A DNA stretch of 64,000 nucleotides from Oscillospiraceae bacterium. GTDB lineage: Bacteria; Bacillota; Clostridia; Oscillospirales; CAG-272. This document shows, one piece after another, positions 9,471 to 18,044 of the stretch; position 1 is the first letter of the stretch, and every line of letters starts with the position of its first letter. The DNA lies in contig SVUA01000004.1 in the NCBI GenBank assembly GCA_015063485.1, forward strand, positions 42,062 through 106,061, read 5' to 3'. The notes under the pieces are model-generated. The model was not told the origin of the DNA and made no database searches. It was given only the letters and a program-made list of their open reading frames with translations. A program made the translations under genes and the position numbers.

Positions 9471-10183
9471 AAAACAAAAAAACGACCGTAGGGCGCGTAC
9501 ACTCTATACAAAGTCTCGGCGCGCTCGACGGTCCGGGTATAAGATTCGTAGTCTTTTTGCAGGGGTGCAATCTCCGTTGCGGCTGCTGCCACAATCCTGA
9601 CACTTGGGATATGGCAGGCGGCACTGACCATACTCCCGCGGAGATAGTTGAAAAAGCATCTCGTTACCGTGAATATTTCGGTAATGAGGGCGGCATAACT
9701 GTCTCAGGCGGTGAACCTCTTTTGCAGGCGGATTTTGTAAAGGAAATATTCGAGCTTTCACACGAGGAAGGCATAAACACTTGTCTTGATACGTCAGGAA
9801 GTATATTGAACGACAAGGTAAAAGCTCTGCTCACCGTGACCGACCGCGTATTGCTTGATCTCAAATACACAAGTGACGCTGATTATCTCAAATACGTCGG
9901 TTGCTCGATAGAAAGACCGTTTGAATTTCTCTCTTACCTGAACGAAAAAAATATCCCCGTAACGCTCCGTCAGGTAATTATCCCGACGCTAAACGACAAC
10001 GAGGAAAACATTTTGAAATTGAAGTATATCGCAAAGGCTCACGCTTGCGTTGATAAAATAGAGCTTCTGCCTTTCCGCAAGATATGTCAGGTAAAATACG
10101 ACAAAATGGGAATCGATTTTCCCTTTGCCGATATTCCCGAAGCGAGTAAAGAAAAGGTTGCAGAGCTTGAAAAGCTGTTATAA
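9467..10183 (+). CDS. pflA: Pyruvate formate-lyase activating enzyme
   Basis: This radical SAM enzyme installs the glycyl radical on PflB. The 238-residue protein has the activase cluster motif C-x3-C-x2-C in [15 protein letters not shown], with GIRFVVFLQ before it. SGGEPLLQ is the SAM-contacting GGE motif. It lacks the extra ferredoxin-like insert of activases for other glycyl-radical enzymes, which fits PflA. The start ATG overlaps the pflB stop, so the two are co-translated, and a strong terminator follows. Confidence 0.96.
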   Translation: MKNKKTTVGRVHSIQSLGALDGPGIRFVVFLQGCNLRCGCCHNPDTWDMAGGTDHTPAEIVEKASRYREYFGNEGGITVSGGEPLLQADFVKEIFELSHEEGINTCLDTSGSILNDKVKALLTVTDRVLLDLKYTSDADYLKYVGCSIERPFEFLSYLNEKNIPVTLRQVIIPTLNDNEENILKLKYIAKAHACVDKIELLPFRKICQVKYDKMGIDFPFADIPEASKEKVAELEKLL

Positions 10184-10187
10184 AACA

Positions 10188-10228
10188 AAACTCCCACAGA
10201 CCAAACAAACGGTTTGTGGGAGTTTTTT
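10188..10228 (+). terminator. Terminator of pflB-pflA
   Basis: The hairpin ACTCCCACAgACC / GGTtTGTGGGAGT with an 8-base loop is followed by a run of six T, immediately after the pflA stop. Confidence 0.9.
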
Positions 10229-10241
10229 GGAGACGCGTGGT

Positions 10242-10476
10242 AAATTGCGGTTTATCGGGGAGATCGTTATATCGATTGATTGGTTTAAATCGTTTGTATT
10301 AGGACCGTCGAGGACGCCGGTCCCTACAAGATAAATTATGATCGTTAGGGTTTTCTATCGCCTCACGGCGAGGTATATGTGTACAATTTTTTCACACTGT
10401 AGGGACCGGCGTCCTCGACGGTCCGTTACCATTCGGTTAAATTTATGCGAACATAACACATCGACAAACAAAAATT
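10242..10476. repeat. MITE-like repeat E1, with 27-bp perfect internal inverted repeat
   Basis: The left end AAATTGCGGTTTATCGGGGAG (10242-10262) and an imperfect inverse at the right end (about 10458-10476) frame the element. Inside, two 27-base arms (10302-10328 and 10398-10424) are perfect reverse complements around a 69-base loop. The element fills the gap between the pflA terminator and the 3' end of the Nudix gene. Confidence 0.7.
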
Positions 10477-10479
10477 TAT

Positions 10480-10899
10480 TTATGTTATTGTCTCGTTTAT
10501 CAAAAAATCGTTCGCGGCTTTTAACATCTGCTTTGTATTTTCAAATGTCAATTCTTGATACGCTTTGTCAAAAGGCAACATTAAATAATCAAAATCCTCG
10601 AAATTCCCGTTTCTCTTTGGAGTCTGGTCTTGAAAATTCGCCAAAAAGAACACTACTGTTTTTTTATTTCCGTTATCCATTTGATATGACATCTCATATC
10701 GAAATTTGTCGTTTATATTTACCGTTACGGACGTTTCTTCAAGCGTTTCGCGCAATGCGGTCTCTGTTTCGCTCTCGCCCGCTTCAACGTGACCTTTTGG
10801 AAAACCGCAAGATTCCCCGCCCTTTGACTTGACAAGCAAATAATAAACAATTCCGTCTTTTATTGTGTACGGTATCGTTCCGCAGGATTTTTCAAGCAT
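10480..10899 (-). CDS. Nudix hydrolase (MutT/Ap4A hydrolase type)
   Basis: The 139-residue protein is a single Nudix domain. The Nudix box G-x5-E-x7-RE-x2-EE-x-G/S is seen as GHVEAGESETETALRETLEE near residues 35-60, with the preceding GFPKG. Such enzymes hydrolyse nucleoside diphosphates linked to another moiety; MutT-like 8-oxo-dGTP or diadenosine tetraphosphate cleavage are both possible. The GFPKGHVE form resembles bis(5'-nucleosyl)-tetraphosphatases slightly more. An AAAGGAGG site precedes the ATG. MITE-like repeats lie on both sides (E1 downstream, E2 upstream), so the gene is flanked by repeats and probably stands alone. Confidence 0.88.
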   Translation of the reverse strand: MLEKSCGTIPYTIKDGIVYYLLVKSKGGESCGFPKGHVEAGESETETALRETLEETSVTVNINDKFRYEMSYQMDNGNKKTVVFFLANFQDQTPKRNGNFEDFDYLMLPFDKAYQELTFENTKQMLKAANDFLINETIT

Positions 10900-10930
10900 C
10901 GTTGCCCTCCTTTGTAGAGAAATTTTAAAT

Positions 10931-11092
10931 AAATTGCGGTTAGTCGGTGGCGAGTTTTTAACTCGCCACCTCCGTCAACAAAGTGATTCGCGGTTGCGTC
11001 CCGCGAATTTACGAGTAACAAGTAACTCGGTCAAAACACCCTTTGTTGCGTCTTCTATTCATTACTTCATCTCACCGATAAATCAAAATTTG
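10931..11092. repeat. MITE-like repeat E2
   Basis: The left end AAATTGCGGTTAGTCGGTGG and right end CTCACCGATAAATCAAAATT (11071-11090) are imperfect inverses of each other. The interior has an 11-bp hairpin GGTGGCGAGTT/AACTCGCCACC (10947-10970). It then has a nested inverted repeat CAACAAAG...CTTTGTTG around ATTCGCGG...CCGCGAAT, which is nearly identical to repeat E4 at 30.4 kb. Confidence 0.75.
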
Positions 11093-11098
11093 AATATT

Positions 11099-12664
11099 TT
11101 AAACCACAGGTGACACATACGCCGCTTTATGCTTTTCGTGTGATACCACTATGGGTTGGCTACTCATAAAGCGCACCGAAAAGCGCGCGTTTTCGGGTAT
11201 TCCCTGTCCTTTGAGAGAGAGCCAATTGAAATACACCGCGTCACCGTCGACCTCTTCGCCGACGATATTCAGTCTCTTTAAAGCATTTTTTGAAAGCTGA
11301 TATTTTATATAACGCACCTCGTTTGCGGCATTTTCAAAGTAAAGATCAATGGAAATGTCCGCGGGATAGGTTGTCATATTCAACAAAGTAAATTCAAAAT
11401 CCTCTTCGCAAGCGGTGGACAGATCGGAATATACCCACACGCACGATCCGCCCGCGGCTCTGCCCGACATGAATTTTTTGTCTATCTCGCCTCTTGCGTT
11501 TTCACTCGGAGTATACGGCAAAGTGATAGAGCGCTGTGTCTCACCCGTTATTATCTCGCGCACGCAAGGCATATTCATAAGGTGGCTCGTTCCCTCGCGG
11601 TAAGTACACATCTTTACATACGCGTTATAATCGGAGACGGGCAAAAGACATACGGACGGGCGTATAAGCTCAAAGCCCTTTATCTGCTCACTGTGCGCTC
11701 CGTTTCCAAATCCGTGGTGCGGCACTTGGAGAATATCTGCTTTTAAATAGCTTCCGTATCTTTCGGGCAAGCGCGCGTGTTCAAATGAGGAATCTGTCGC
11801 CCAGAGTATTGTCTGTCCGCCAAGCTCCATTCTGATAACAAGAGACGTTGAATTTATATTGTCGGAATTGTGAATGGTATCGTCCATACTTGAGAGTATC
11901 TCGCACTTTGCGTCACCGATAACGTATCTCTGACCTGTATGAGCCATATATATGGGCGCGCCTGTTTGGCTTATTCGCTCATACATCATAGGTATATTCG
12001 TAAAAGGAGAGGAGTCCGCAAACAATTTATGCTTTTGCGTAAGCTTTGGATAGTGTTCAAGGTCGTCTGCCTCAGGGAAATTGAGTAAAACCTTTTCAAG
12101 AATTATCTCATCGGCATAATTATCCATAAACAGATTAAAGCAGTTAAAATGATCGGCGTGAGGGTGCGTCATTATCCAAGCAGCTATCACGGGCTTTTCT
12201 CCGTTCGCTCCTTTTTTCAAGGTCTTGAAAAGTCTGTCTCTGTCGGGCTCAAGCTCTCTTCCGCCGTCAATTACTATAAATCTGCCGTCAGACAGACGAA
12301 TAACATACGACATTCCGTAATCCTCGAGTTTGACTTGCGTTATCTCAGGTGTAACAAGGTTTCCGCCAAAGCTGTCCGAATACGAAAAGTACAGACAGTC
12401 CTCTTCCTCAACGATGCGCATCTCTCTTGTTGCGCCGTAGTAATTTACGAACACTCCGAAATTATCCTTTGAGAAAAAGCAAAACGAGTTATTTCCGTTT
12501 TCATAAGCCTCTTTCTTCTCAAATCCGCCGTCAATCAACGCGTTACAGCACGCAGAATATACCTTTTTATCAACATTATCAAAGGTCGCCACGTAGGACT
12601 TGTTATTTTCCCTGTTTTCGATATATTCAAAATTGCAGATCGACGAAAGATTTAAAAGCTTCAT
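11099..12664 (-). CDS. Metallo-beta-lactamase-fold hydrolase
   Basis: The middle of this 521-residue protein is a metallo-beta-lactamase domain. The metal-binding motif H-x-H-x-D-H is MTHPHADHF, followed by WATDSSFEHARLPE and QVPHHGFGN, as in ComEC-type and related exported hydrolases. The N-terminal 130 residues and the C-terminal 120 residues show no family I recognise. There is no signal peptide, so it is probably cytoplasmic. The start MKLLNLSS is preferred to an ATG seven codons upstream because GAGGAT precedes it. It has its own promoter. Substrate unknown. Confidence 0.75.
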   Translation of the reverse strand: MKLLNLSSICNFEYIENRENNKSYVATFDNVDKKVYSACCNALIDGGFEKKEAYENGNNSFCFFSKDNFGVFVNYYGATREMRIVEEEDCLYFSYSDSFGGNLVTPEITQVKLEDYGMSYVIRLSDGRFIVIDGGRELEPDRDRLFKTLKKGANGEKPVIAAWIMTHPHADHFNCFNLFMDNYADEIILEKVLLNFPEADDLEHYPKLTQKHKLFADSSPFTNIPMMYERISQTGAPIYMAHTGQRYVIGDAKCEILSSMDDTIHNSDNINSTSLVIRMELGGQTILWATDSSFEHARLPERYGSYLKADILQVPHHGFGNGAHSEQIKGFELIRPSVCLLPVSDYNAYVKMCTYREGTSHLMNMPCVREIITGETQRSITLPYTPSENARGEIDKKFMSGRAAGGSCVWVYSDLSTACEEDFEFTLLNMTTYPADISIDLYFENAANEVRYIKYQLSKNALKRLNIVGEEVDGDAVYFNWLSLKGQGIPENARFSVRFMSSQPIVVSHEKHKAAYVSPVV

Positions 12665-12700
12665 AAGATTATCCTCACATTTCATAATTTTAACATTTCA

Positions 12701-12729
12701 ATTATATCACAGAAACATATACATTTCAA
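12701..12729 (-). promoter_or_regulatory. Promoter of the metallo-beta-lactamase-fold gene
   Basis: TTGAAA (12724-12729) and TATAAT (12701-12706), 17 bases apart on the minus strand, with the -10 starting 37 bases before the start codon. Confidence 0.75.
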
Positions 12730-12742
12730 CCGCTTTAAATCA

Positions 12743-12783
12743 AAAAAGATCATTTCCGCTGTCTACAAAAATGATCTTTTTCT
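12743..12783 (-). terminator. Terminator of the four-helix-bundle gene
   Basis: The arms AAAAAGATCATTT and AAATGATCTTTTT enclose a 13-base loop. A/T runs at both ends make it able to work in both directions. Confidence 0.75.
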
Positions 12784-12849
12784 TTGATTTGGTTATATAA
12801 GGTCTACCAAAAAGAGATGTATGGCTGTTCGCGCGAGATAAAATATTTA

Positions 12850-13203
12850 TTATTTATTCTCCTTCGCCGTGTTGATAGAGGCGATGAGCATTCTTTTTAT
12901 CTCCAAGCAGTCCTTTAACAAAGATTTTCCCATATCCTCGGTTATATATTCGGACATTTTCAGCAATTTGAGCCAATATTCAGTTTCTGCCGTCTCCTTC
13001 AAGGCTATATGCATCTTTGAAATAAAATCTGCTTTGCTCTGCCCATAATTTGCTTCGTTTATGTTCGCACCGATACTTGTACCGCTACGAACGATTTGTT
13101 TTGAAATAATGGTTTCTTTTTTTGTTTTAATAAGATATTGGTGAAGTTTTATTATACGTGATGCAAATGCAATAGATTTATCGATCAACAAATTTTCTTT
13201 CAT
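12850..13203 (-). CDS. Four-helix bundle protein (23S rRNA intervening-sequence family)
   Basis: The 117-residue protein matches the four-helix bundle family (S23/IVP, TIGR02436 type). Visible features are IDKSIAFASRIIKLHQYL, then the typical IVRSGTSIGANINEANYGQSKADF segment and LKETAETEYWLKLL. The family is named for proteins encoded in 23S rRNA intervening sequences, but free-standing copies are common and their role is unknown. The start at MKENLLID is chosen because GGAGG lies seven bases upstream; an ATG 18 codons earlier lacks a ribosome site and lies in the promoter. It has its own promoter and terminator. Confidence 0.9.
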   Translation of the reverse strand: MKENLLIDKSIAFASRIIKLHQYLIKTKKETIISKQIVRSGTSIGANINEANYGQSKADFISKMHIALKETAETEYWLKLLKMSEYITEDMGKSLLKDCLEIKRMLIASINTAKENK

Positions 13204-13228
13204 GCCCGTTACCTCCATTCTTAAAATA

Positions 13229-13257
13229 ATTATAACATAAGTTGTAAAACATTTCAA
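13229..13257 (-). promoter_or_regulatory. Promoter of the four-helix-bundle gene
   Basis: TTGAAA (13252-13257) and TATAAT (13229-13234) on the minus strand with a 17-base spacer. Confidence 0.75.
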
Positions 13258-13293
13258 TATAAAAATGCTTTTCGAACGTAAGAAGAAAAGCTA

Positions 13294-13447
13294 CCTCAAT
13301 TATTCATTATTCATCAGCAAAGCGGCTTCATTATTCATTCTTCATTAAAAAATCCGCGTAAAAAGTGAATAATGAATGATGAATAATGAAAAATGAATAA
13401 TACAAACAAAAAATCCGCATTCTTGCGAACGCGGATTTTTTGTTTGG
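13294..13447. repeat. 154-bp dispersed repeat, copy B, 3' of tRNA-Arg
   Basis: The same length and about 95% identity as 6690-6843, and it likewise ends at the tRNA 3' end. It includes the hairpin CCGCATTC-ttgc-GAACGCGG near 13412-13434 with T runs on both sides, which should serve as terminator for the tRNA-Gly–tRNA-Arg transcript. Confidence 0.85.
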
Positions 13448-13521
13448 CGTGCCTTGAGGGATTCGAACCCCCGACCTACTGCTTAGAAGGCAGTTGCTCT
13501 ATCCGACTGAGCTAAAGGCAC
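13445..13521 (-). tRNA. tRNA-Arg (TCT anticodon)
   Basis: Cloverleaf on the minus strand: acceptor GTGCCTT/AAGGCAC, anticodon stem ACTGC/GCAGT with loop CTTCTAA giving TCT, T loop GGTTCGAATCC, discriminator G and encoded CCA. Confidence 0.95.
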
Positions 13522-13529
13522 ATACTGCA

Positions 13530-13558
13530 TAAATGCCGCATATAAATGCGGCATTTAT
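13530..13558. other. 13-bp perfect hairpin between tRNA-Gly and tRNA-Arg
   Basis: ATAAATGCCGCAT and ATGCGGCATTTAT are exact reverse complements around a 4-base loop. No T run follows on the minus strand, so it looks more like a processing or spacer hairpin than a terminator. Confidence 0.6.
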
Positions 13559-13562
13559 TTTA

Positions 13563-13636
13563 TGGAGCGAGTGATGGGAATCGAACCCACGCGACCAGCT
13601 TGGAAGGCTGGGATTCTACCATTGAACTACACTCGC
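13563..13636 (-). tRNA. tRNA-Gly (TCC anticodon)
   Basis: Cloverleaf on the minus strand: acceptor GCGAGTG/CACTCGC, anticodon stem CCAGC/GCTGG with loop CTTCCAA giving TCC, T loop GGTTCGATTCC, discriminator T and encoded CCA. It is 41 bases before tRNA-Arg and probably on the same transcript. Confidence 0.96.
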
Positions 13637-13666
13637 ATTTTTGCGGTTTCTCAAAACTGCCCTATT

Positions 13667-13695
13667 ATTATACCTCAAAGCTCTTTATTTGTCAA
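13667..13695 (-). promoter_or_regulatory. Consensus promoter of tRNA-Gly–tRNA-Arg
   Basis: TTGACA (13690-13695), 17-base spacer, TATAAT (13667-13672) on the minus strand. Confidence 0.9.
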
Positions 13696-13872
13696 TAGTA
13701 TTTTGAAAATTTTTTTAACTTTTTTATTTATATCTTATATAACCACTAAAAACTGTTTTTTTAGTTCCACACTTTCATTATGTGAAACAACAATATCATT
13801 TTATTTTAAATACATCAAATTGTCTTATTCAGTTTAAGTTTAAAGTTAAAGTAAGGTTACATTATTTGATTA

Positions 13873-13901
13873 TTTACAACCATCTTCAAATCCTTTATAA
13901 T
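13873..13901 (+). promoter_or_regulatory. Promoter of the DUF4886 lipoprotein gene
   Basis: TTTACA (13873-13878) and TATAAT (13896-13901), 17 bases apart. Confidence 0.7.
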
Positions 13902-13936
13902 AAAGAAAAAAGAAAGATATTTTAAGGAGAAATATC

Positions 13937-15382
13937 ATGCGAATTTTAAAAATCGCTCTTTCGTTTGTTTTGATATTTGCTATGCTGTCGCTCGCTATCG
14001 CTTGTGACAAAGGAACTGCAAATCAAGCAGAGACCTCTCAAAATACAAATGAGACATCAAATGTTACAGAAGAACCGTCCGACAATACAAATGAAACACC
14101 CAAAGAATCGGAAAAGGTCGAGGAAGAATTCAAAGCTCCCGAATCTATAAAAATACTCGCTATAGGAAACAGCTTCAGTGACGATGCTATGGCTTATCTT
14201 TGGAATCTTTTAAAAGATGCAGGCTGTAAGCAAGTAATAATCGCCAACCTGTACATAGGAGGTTGCACGCTTGACAAGCATTACACTAATATTCAAAACA
14301 ATTCCGCAAGCTATACCTATAAAAAGAACACGAACGGCTCGTTTGTGAACACCGAAAACAGCACTGTTCTCCACGGCTTAAACGATGAAAAGTGGGATCT
14401 TATCACGCTCCAGCAAGCAAGCGGGTCGAGCGGCAAACGTGCTACGTATTCACACGTTAACGATATCCTTAACACCGTTGAAACAACCAATCCGCAAGCC
14501 AAGGTCTATTGGCACATGACTTGGGCGTATCAGCAAAATAGCACTCATAACGATTTTGCGAGCTACAACAACAGTCAAAAGACTATGTACGAATCTATCA
14601 CAAATGCAACCGCCAAGGAGATCCAATCAAATTCTCGATTTGTTGGTATAATTCCCTCGGGAACGACCATACAGAATCTTCGCACCTCGTTCCTTGGCGA
14701 CACTCTTACCCGCGACGGATATCACATGAGCAAAGACTTTGGTCGCTATTCGGTAGGTCTTACGTGGACAGCTACTATTTTAGGTGAAAAAGCGCTTGAT
14801 GAGATAGATTGGGTCCCCTCTTCCTATACCTATCTTTCCTCGCATCTGAATATGATCAAGGACACTGTCCGCGATGCGTTGAAAACTCCGTTTAGCGTAA
14901 CGAATTCAAAATACACAGTCTCTTCAAGCGATAGCGAGATTTTGAAAAGCTTGAATTTAGACCCCGCAAAATATACATCTTTATTATCCGCAAACGATTG
15001 GAATAAAAACGCTTACTATAACTCCACAAGCTCATCTAACTGGAACGTTCTCAACACCTCCGCAAACACTTCAAGTACAAATCTTCAAAAATTTGCCGCA
15101 ACGAAGCTCTTTACAAAAGATCAGATCCCCGTCGGTTCTGTTATAATTATAGATTCGGGATATACATACCGTCCTGAAGGCTGGGTAAGCTTGACGGACA
15201 AATCCGCTAATCCTACGCGCCAAGGTGAAGTCTCCACCAACTTCGTAAAAGTAACGTCATCTTGGTGGGGCAACTACGTTTACCGTGGATTTAACTTAAA
15301 GCACGGTGATGCGACGTATAGCACAGATGCTGAATATCTTGAGCTTATATCCCACCTCCGTATTTACGTTCCCACAAAGTAA
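13937..15382 (+). CDS. DUF4886 domain lipoprotein
   Basis: The 481-residue product has a lipoprotein signal peptide with Cys23 in the lipobox LAIAC, then a Ser/Thr/Glu-rich linker to about residue 65. The DUF4886 domain begins with KILAIGNSFSDDAMAYLWNLL, where GNSFS resembles the nucleophile block of SGNH-type hydrolases. RDGYHMSKDFGRYSVGLTW near residue 255 resembles the later catalytic Asp/His block. The C-terminal 170 residues look like an extracellular binding domain and are unrecognised. It would be anchored outside the cell; a deacylase on polysaccharide is plausible but unproven. It is transcribed alone, with its own promoter and terminator. Confidence 0.82.
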   Translation: MRILKIALSFVLIFAMLSLAIACDKGTANQAETSQNTNETSNVTEEPSDNTNETPKESEKVEEEFKAPESIKILAIGNSFSDDAMAYLWNLLKDAGCKQVIIANLYIGGCTLDKHYTNIQNNSASYTYKKNTNGSFVNTENSTVLHGLNDEKWDLITLQQASGSSGKRATYSHVNDILNTVETTNPQAKVYWHMTWAYQQNSTHNDFASYNNSQKTMYESITNATAKEIQSNSRFVGIIPSGTTIQNLRTSFLGDTLTRDGYHMSKDFGRYSVGLTWTATILGEKALDEIDWVPSSYTYLSSHLNMIKDTVRDALKTPFSVTNSKYTVSSSDSEILKSLNLDPAKYTSLLSANDWNKNAYYNSTSSSNWNVLNTSANTSSTNLQKFAATKLFTKDQIPVGSVIIIDSGYTYRPEGWVSLTDKSANPTRQGEVSTNFVKVTSSWWGNYVYRGFNLKHGDATYSTDAEYLELISHLRIYVPTK

Positions 15383-15388
15383 TAATTT

Positions 15389-15428
15389 AATCGGATACAA
15401 GGAAAAATACCTTGTATCCGATTTTTAT
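15389..15428 (+). terminator. Terminator of the DUF4886 gene
   Basis: AATCGGATACAAGG and CCTTGTATCCGATT form a 14-bp stem, followed by a T run. Confidence 0.9.
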
Positions 15429-15448
15429 ATAAAGTGACAAAATTTCTA

Positions 15449-15477
15449 TTGAAATAATCAAGATTTCATGGTATAAT
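15449..15477 (+). promoter_or_regulatory. Promoter of the yqeG–nfo–pepP cluster
   Basis: TTGAAA (15449-15454) and TATAAT (15472-15477), 17-base spacer, 32 bases before the yqeG start. Confidence 0.8.
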
Positions 15478-15509
15478 AACCTTAATATAAATAACTTTAA
15501 GGAAGTATT

Positions 15510-16061
15510 ATGAAAAAATACGCTTCGATATCAAATTTTTTCACGCCCGACCATATGTTCCGCTCATTTGACGAAGTGACCCCCGAATTTTTGCATTCGA
15601 TTGGAATAAACGCTCTGCTTATCGACATCGACAACACACTTGCTCCCTACGAACAACCCGATGCGAACGAGCGCATAATAAATTGGTTCAAAACTCTCAA
15701 AGACGCGGGAATAAAGGCGGCGCTTATCTCTAACAACCACCCACCGAGAGTCGAGCGTTTCAACAAAAAATTAGGACTTATCGCCTATGCCGACTGCGGA
15801 AAGCCTAAAAGCCGTATGCTTCTTGTCGCTATGGAGCAGATGGGTTCAACTATCTCTGACACAGCGGGGCTTGGCGACCAGATACTCACCGACACGGCGG
15901 CGGCGCACAATTTAGGGCTTCCCTCAATAATCGTTCCGCCGATAAAGGACAAAACCAATGCTTTTTACAAGGTAAAACGCGCCATTGAAAGACCGTTCGT
16001 AAAGAAATACCGCAAAAAGAATCACGGCGACGGGTCTTTCCCGAAATGGCCTAAATATTGA
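15510..16061 (+). CDS. yqeG: YqeG family HAD IIIA-type phosphatase
   Basis: The 183-residue HAD protein has motif I as LLIDIDNTLAPYE (DxDxT), motif II as ALISNNH, motif III around CGKPKSRM and motif IV as GLGDQILTDTAAAHNLGL. This is the YqeG family of Firmicutes, close to phosphatidylglycerophosphate phosphatase of the Gep4 type, so a role in phospholipid synthesis is possible. It starts MKKYASISNFFTPD with a GGAAG site. The endonuclease IV gene begins 17 bases after its stop. Confidence 0.93.
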   Translation: MKKYASISNFFTPDHMFRSFDEVTPEFLHSIGINALLIDIDNTLAPYEQPDANERIINWFKTLKDAGIKAALISNNHPPRVERFNKKLGLIAYADCGKPKSRMLLVAMEQMGSTISDTAGLGDQILTDTAAAHNLGLPSIIVPPIKDKTNAFYKVKRAIERPFVKKYRKKNHGDGSFPKWPKY

Positions 16062-16078
16062 AGATTGGAGATAAATTT

Positions 16079-16945
16079 ATGAAAATAGATCACGCGACCT
16101 TTGGACCGGGAGGTAACAGCGAAAGCTTTTACGACGAAGGATTCAAAAGCACGCTTCAAGCTCCCGCTTGGCTGAAAGCGAGAGGACTTGACGCCTATGA
16201 ATATCAAGCTGGAAATGGTCTTACCGCAGGTATTGCTACACTCCAAAAGATTGGCGAGGAAGCTAAAAAGCACGGTATACTCATGTCCTTGCATACGCCC
16301 TACTTTATTTCTCTTTCGGGCGTTGTCGAGGAAAAACGGCTTAAAAGCATAGACTACATTTCAAGGTCTTTAGCGGCGGCAGAAGCGCTCAATGCCGACA
16401 CGATAGTTATACACACGGGCAGCGCGGCAAAGATAACTCGCGAGGAGGCTATGGCTCTCGCATCTGATACGCTTGAAAAAAATCTTGAGGTGAACGGCAA
16501 CACCTCTATCCGCATGGGACTTGAAACTATGGGAAAGATAAATCAGCTCGGTACACTTGACGAGGTATTGACACTTTGCAAGATATCTCCTCTTTATCAC
16601 CCCGTTGTCGATTTCGGTCACCTCAACGCCCGTAATATCGGTAATTATTTCACCGACCGCGACAGCTACCGCGCGATATTTGACCGCATAGCTACTTCTC
16701 TTGGCGATGAATACGCCTACAATCTGCACTGCCATTTTTCAAAGATAGAATACACGAACGCGGGTGAAAAAAAGCACCTTACCTTTGAGGACACTGTCTT
16801 CGGACCTAACTTTGAGCCTCTTGCCGAGGCGATAGTGCGCGAGGGCGTTTGCCCACGCATAATCTGCGAATCGGCAGGAACTATGGCAGAAGACGCTCTG
16901 TATATGAAAAACGCGTGGCTCACGGAAAAGGAAGGCAACTCATGA
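16079..16945 (+). CDS. nfo: Endonuclease IV-type apurinic/apyrimidinic endonuclease
   Basis: A TIM-barrel DNA-repair nuclease of 288 residues. The zinc-ligand blocks are in order: LHTPYF, VIHTGS, GLETMG, VDFGHLNARN, NLHCHFSKIEY and ICESAGTM. These match the His, Glu and Asp ligands of endonuclease IV, which cuts 5' of abasic sites. MKIDHATFGPGG is chosen as the start because GGAG lies upstream; a TTG seven codons earlier overlaps the yqeG stop. Its stop overlaps the start of the peptidase gene as ATGA. A non-DNA sugar isomerase of the same fold is less likely given the complete ligand set. Confidence 0.88.
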   Translation: MKIDHATFGPGGNSESFYDEGFKSTLQAPAWLKARGLDAYEYQAGNGLTAGIATLQKIGEEAKKHGILMSLHTPYFISLSGVVEEKRLKSIDYISRSLAAAEALNADTIVIHTGSAAKITREEAMALASDTLEKNLEVNGNTSIRMGLETMGKINQLGTLDEVLTLCKISPLYHPVVDFGHLNARNIGNYFTDRDSYRAIFDRIATSLGDEYAYNLHCHFSKIEYTNAGEKKHLTFEDTVFGPNFEPLAEAIVREGVCPRIICESAGTMAEDALYMKNAWLTEKEGNS

Positions 16946-18012
16946 GCGCGTTAAAGAGACTTCAAGAACAGATAAAAACGCTCGGTGCGGACGCAATTCT
17001 CATTTCCTCCGAGCTTAATTGCAGATATATCTCGGATTTCGTTTTCTCGGACGGATATCTCCTTATCGAGAGCGACTACGCGTTTCTTATAACCGACTCG
17101 CGATACGTTGAGGCGGCAAAAAACACCGTAAAGGAGCTTGAGATACTTTGCCCAAAAGGTACTCGCATAAGCGCGATCTCCGAGCTTGTCTCGGCGCGAA
17201 ATATAAAGGTTCTCGCTATTGAGGACGAAAGCATGTCGGTAGCCGAGCATAAGCGTTTTTCGGACACTCTTCCCTGCGAGCTTATATCGGGAGCTTCCGC
17301 TCTGATAACCTCGCTCCGACAGAAAAAAACTCCCGTCGAGCTTGAAAAGATAGCCAAAGCGCAAAGAATTACCGACGCGGCTTTTGAGCATATTTTAGGC
17401 TTTATCTCGCCAGACGTGACCGAGACAGACGTAGCCTTGGAGCTTGAATTTTTCATGAGAAAAATGGACGCGGACGGTCTTGCGTTTGAAACAATAGCGG
17501 TCTCGGGCGCGGCTTCCTCTCTCCCACACGGAGTTCCGTCAAACGTAAAGCTCCGCAAAGGTTTTCTCACGATGGATTTCGGCGCGAAATTCGACGGATA
17601 CTGCTCGGATATGACACGTACTGTCTGTATCGGACACGCAGACAGCGAAATGAAAAGGGTCTACGACACCGTTCTTTCAGCGCAGGAGTACGCGCTTGAA
17701 AACATTCGCGAGGGTATGCTTTGCAGAGATGCAGACTCTCTTGCGCGGGATATCATAAAAAAAGCGGGATACGGAGACTGCTTCGGTCATTCTCTCGGTC
17801 ACGGAGTGGGGCTTTACATTCACGAGTCTCCCTCTCTTTCACAACACGCAAAATACGATTTAAGACTTGAGCGCGGTCACGTCGTAACCGTCGAGCCGGG
17901 AATATACCTTGAAGGAAGATTCGGTGTTCGCATTGAAGACATGATAGCGATAGATCACGACGGCTCTGTGAAAAACTTTACCAAAAGTCCAAAAAAGCTG
18001 ATAGAGCTTTAA
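16942..18012 (+). CDS. pepP: M24 family Xaa-Pro aminopeptidase
   Basis: The 356-residue protein has the creatinase-like N-terminal domain (residues 1-130) and the pita-bread M24 catalytic domain. Metal ligands are visible in MDFGAKFDGYCSDMTRT (two Asp), GHSLGHGVG (His), TVEPGIYLEG (Glu) and GVRIEDM (Glu). The enzyme removes N-terminal residues before proline. The ATG overlaps the nfo stop, so it is co-translated. The start MSALKRLQEQ is in that overlap; an earlier in-frame codon inside nfo is rejected. Confidence 0.93.
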   Translation: MSALKRLQEQIKTLGADAILISSELNCRYISDFVFSDGYLLIESDYAFLITDSRYVEAAKNTVKELEILCPKGTRISAISELVSARNIKVLAIEDESMSVAEHKRFSDTLPCELISGASALITSLRQKKTPVELEKIAKAQRITDAAFEHILGFISPDVTETDVALELEFFMRKMDADGLAFETIAVSGAASSLPHGVPSNVKLRKGFLTMDFGAKFDGYCSDMTRTVCIGHADSEMKRVYDTVLSAQEYALENIREGMLCRDADSLARDIIKKAGYGDCFGHSLGHGVGLYIHESPSLSQHAKYDLRLERGHVVTVEPGIYLEGRFGVRIEDMIAIDHDGSVKNFTKSPKKLIEL

Positions 18013-18044
18013 AATAAAAAACCAACAAAAAGGAGAAAAACACT

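Noticed and set aside
12850..13203. 23S rRNA intervening sequence around the four-helix-bundle gene
   Set aside because: No rRNA sequence is on either side; the gene has its own promoter and terminator.
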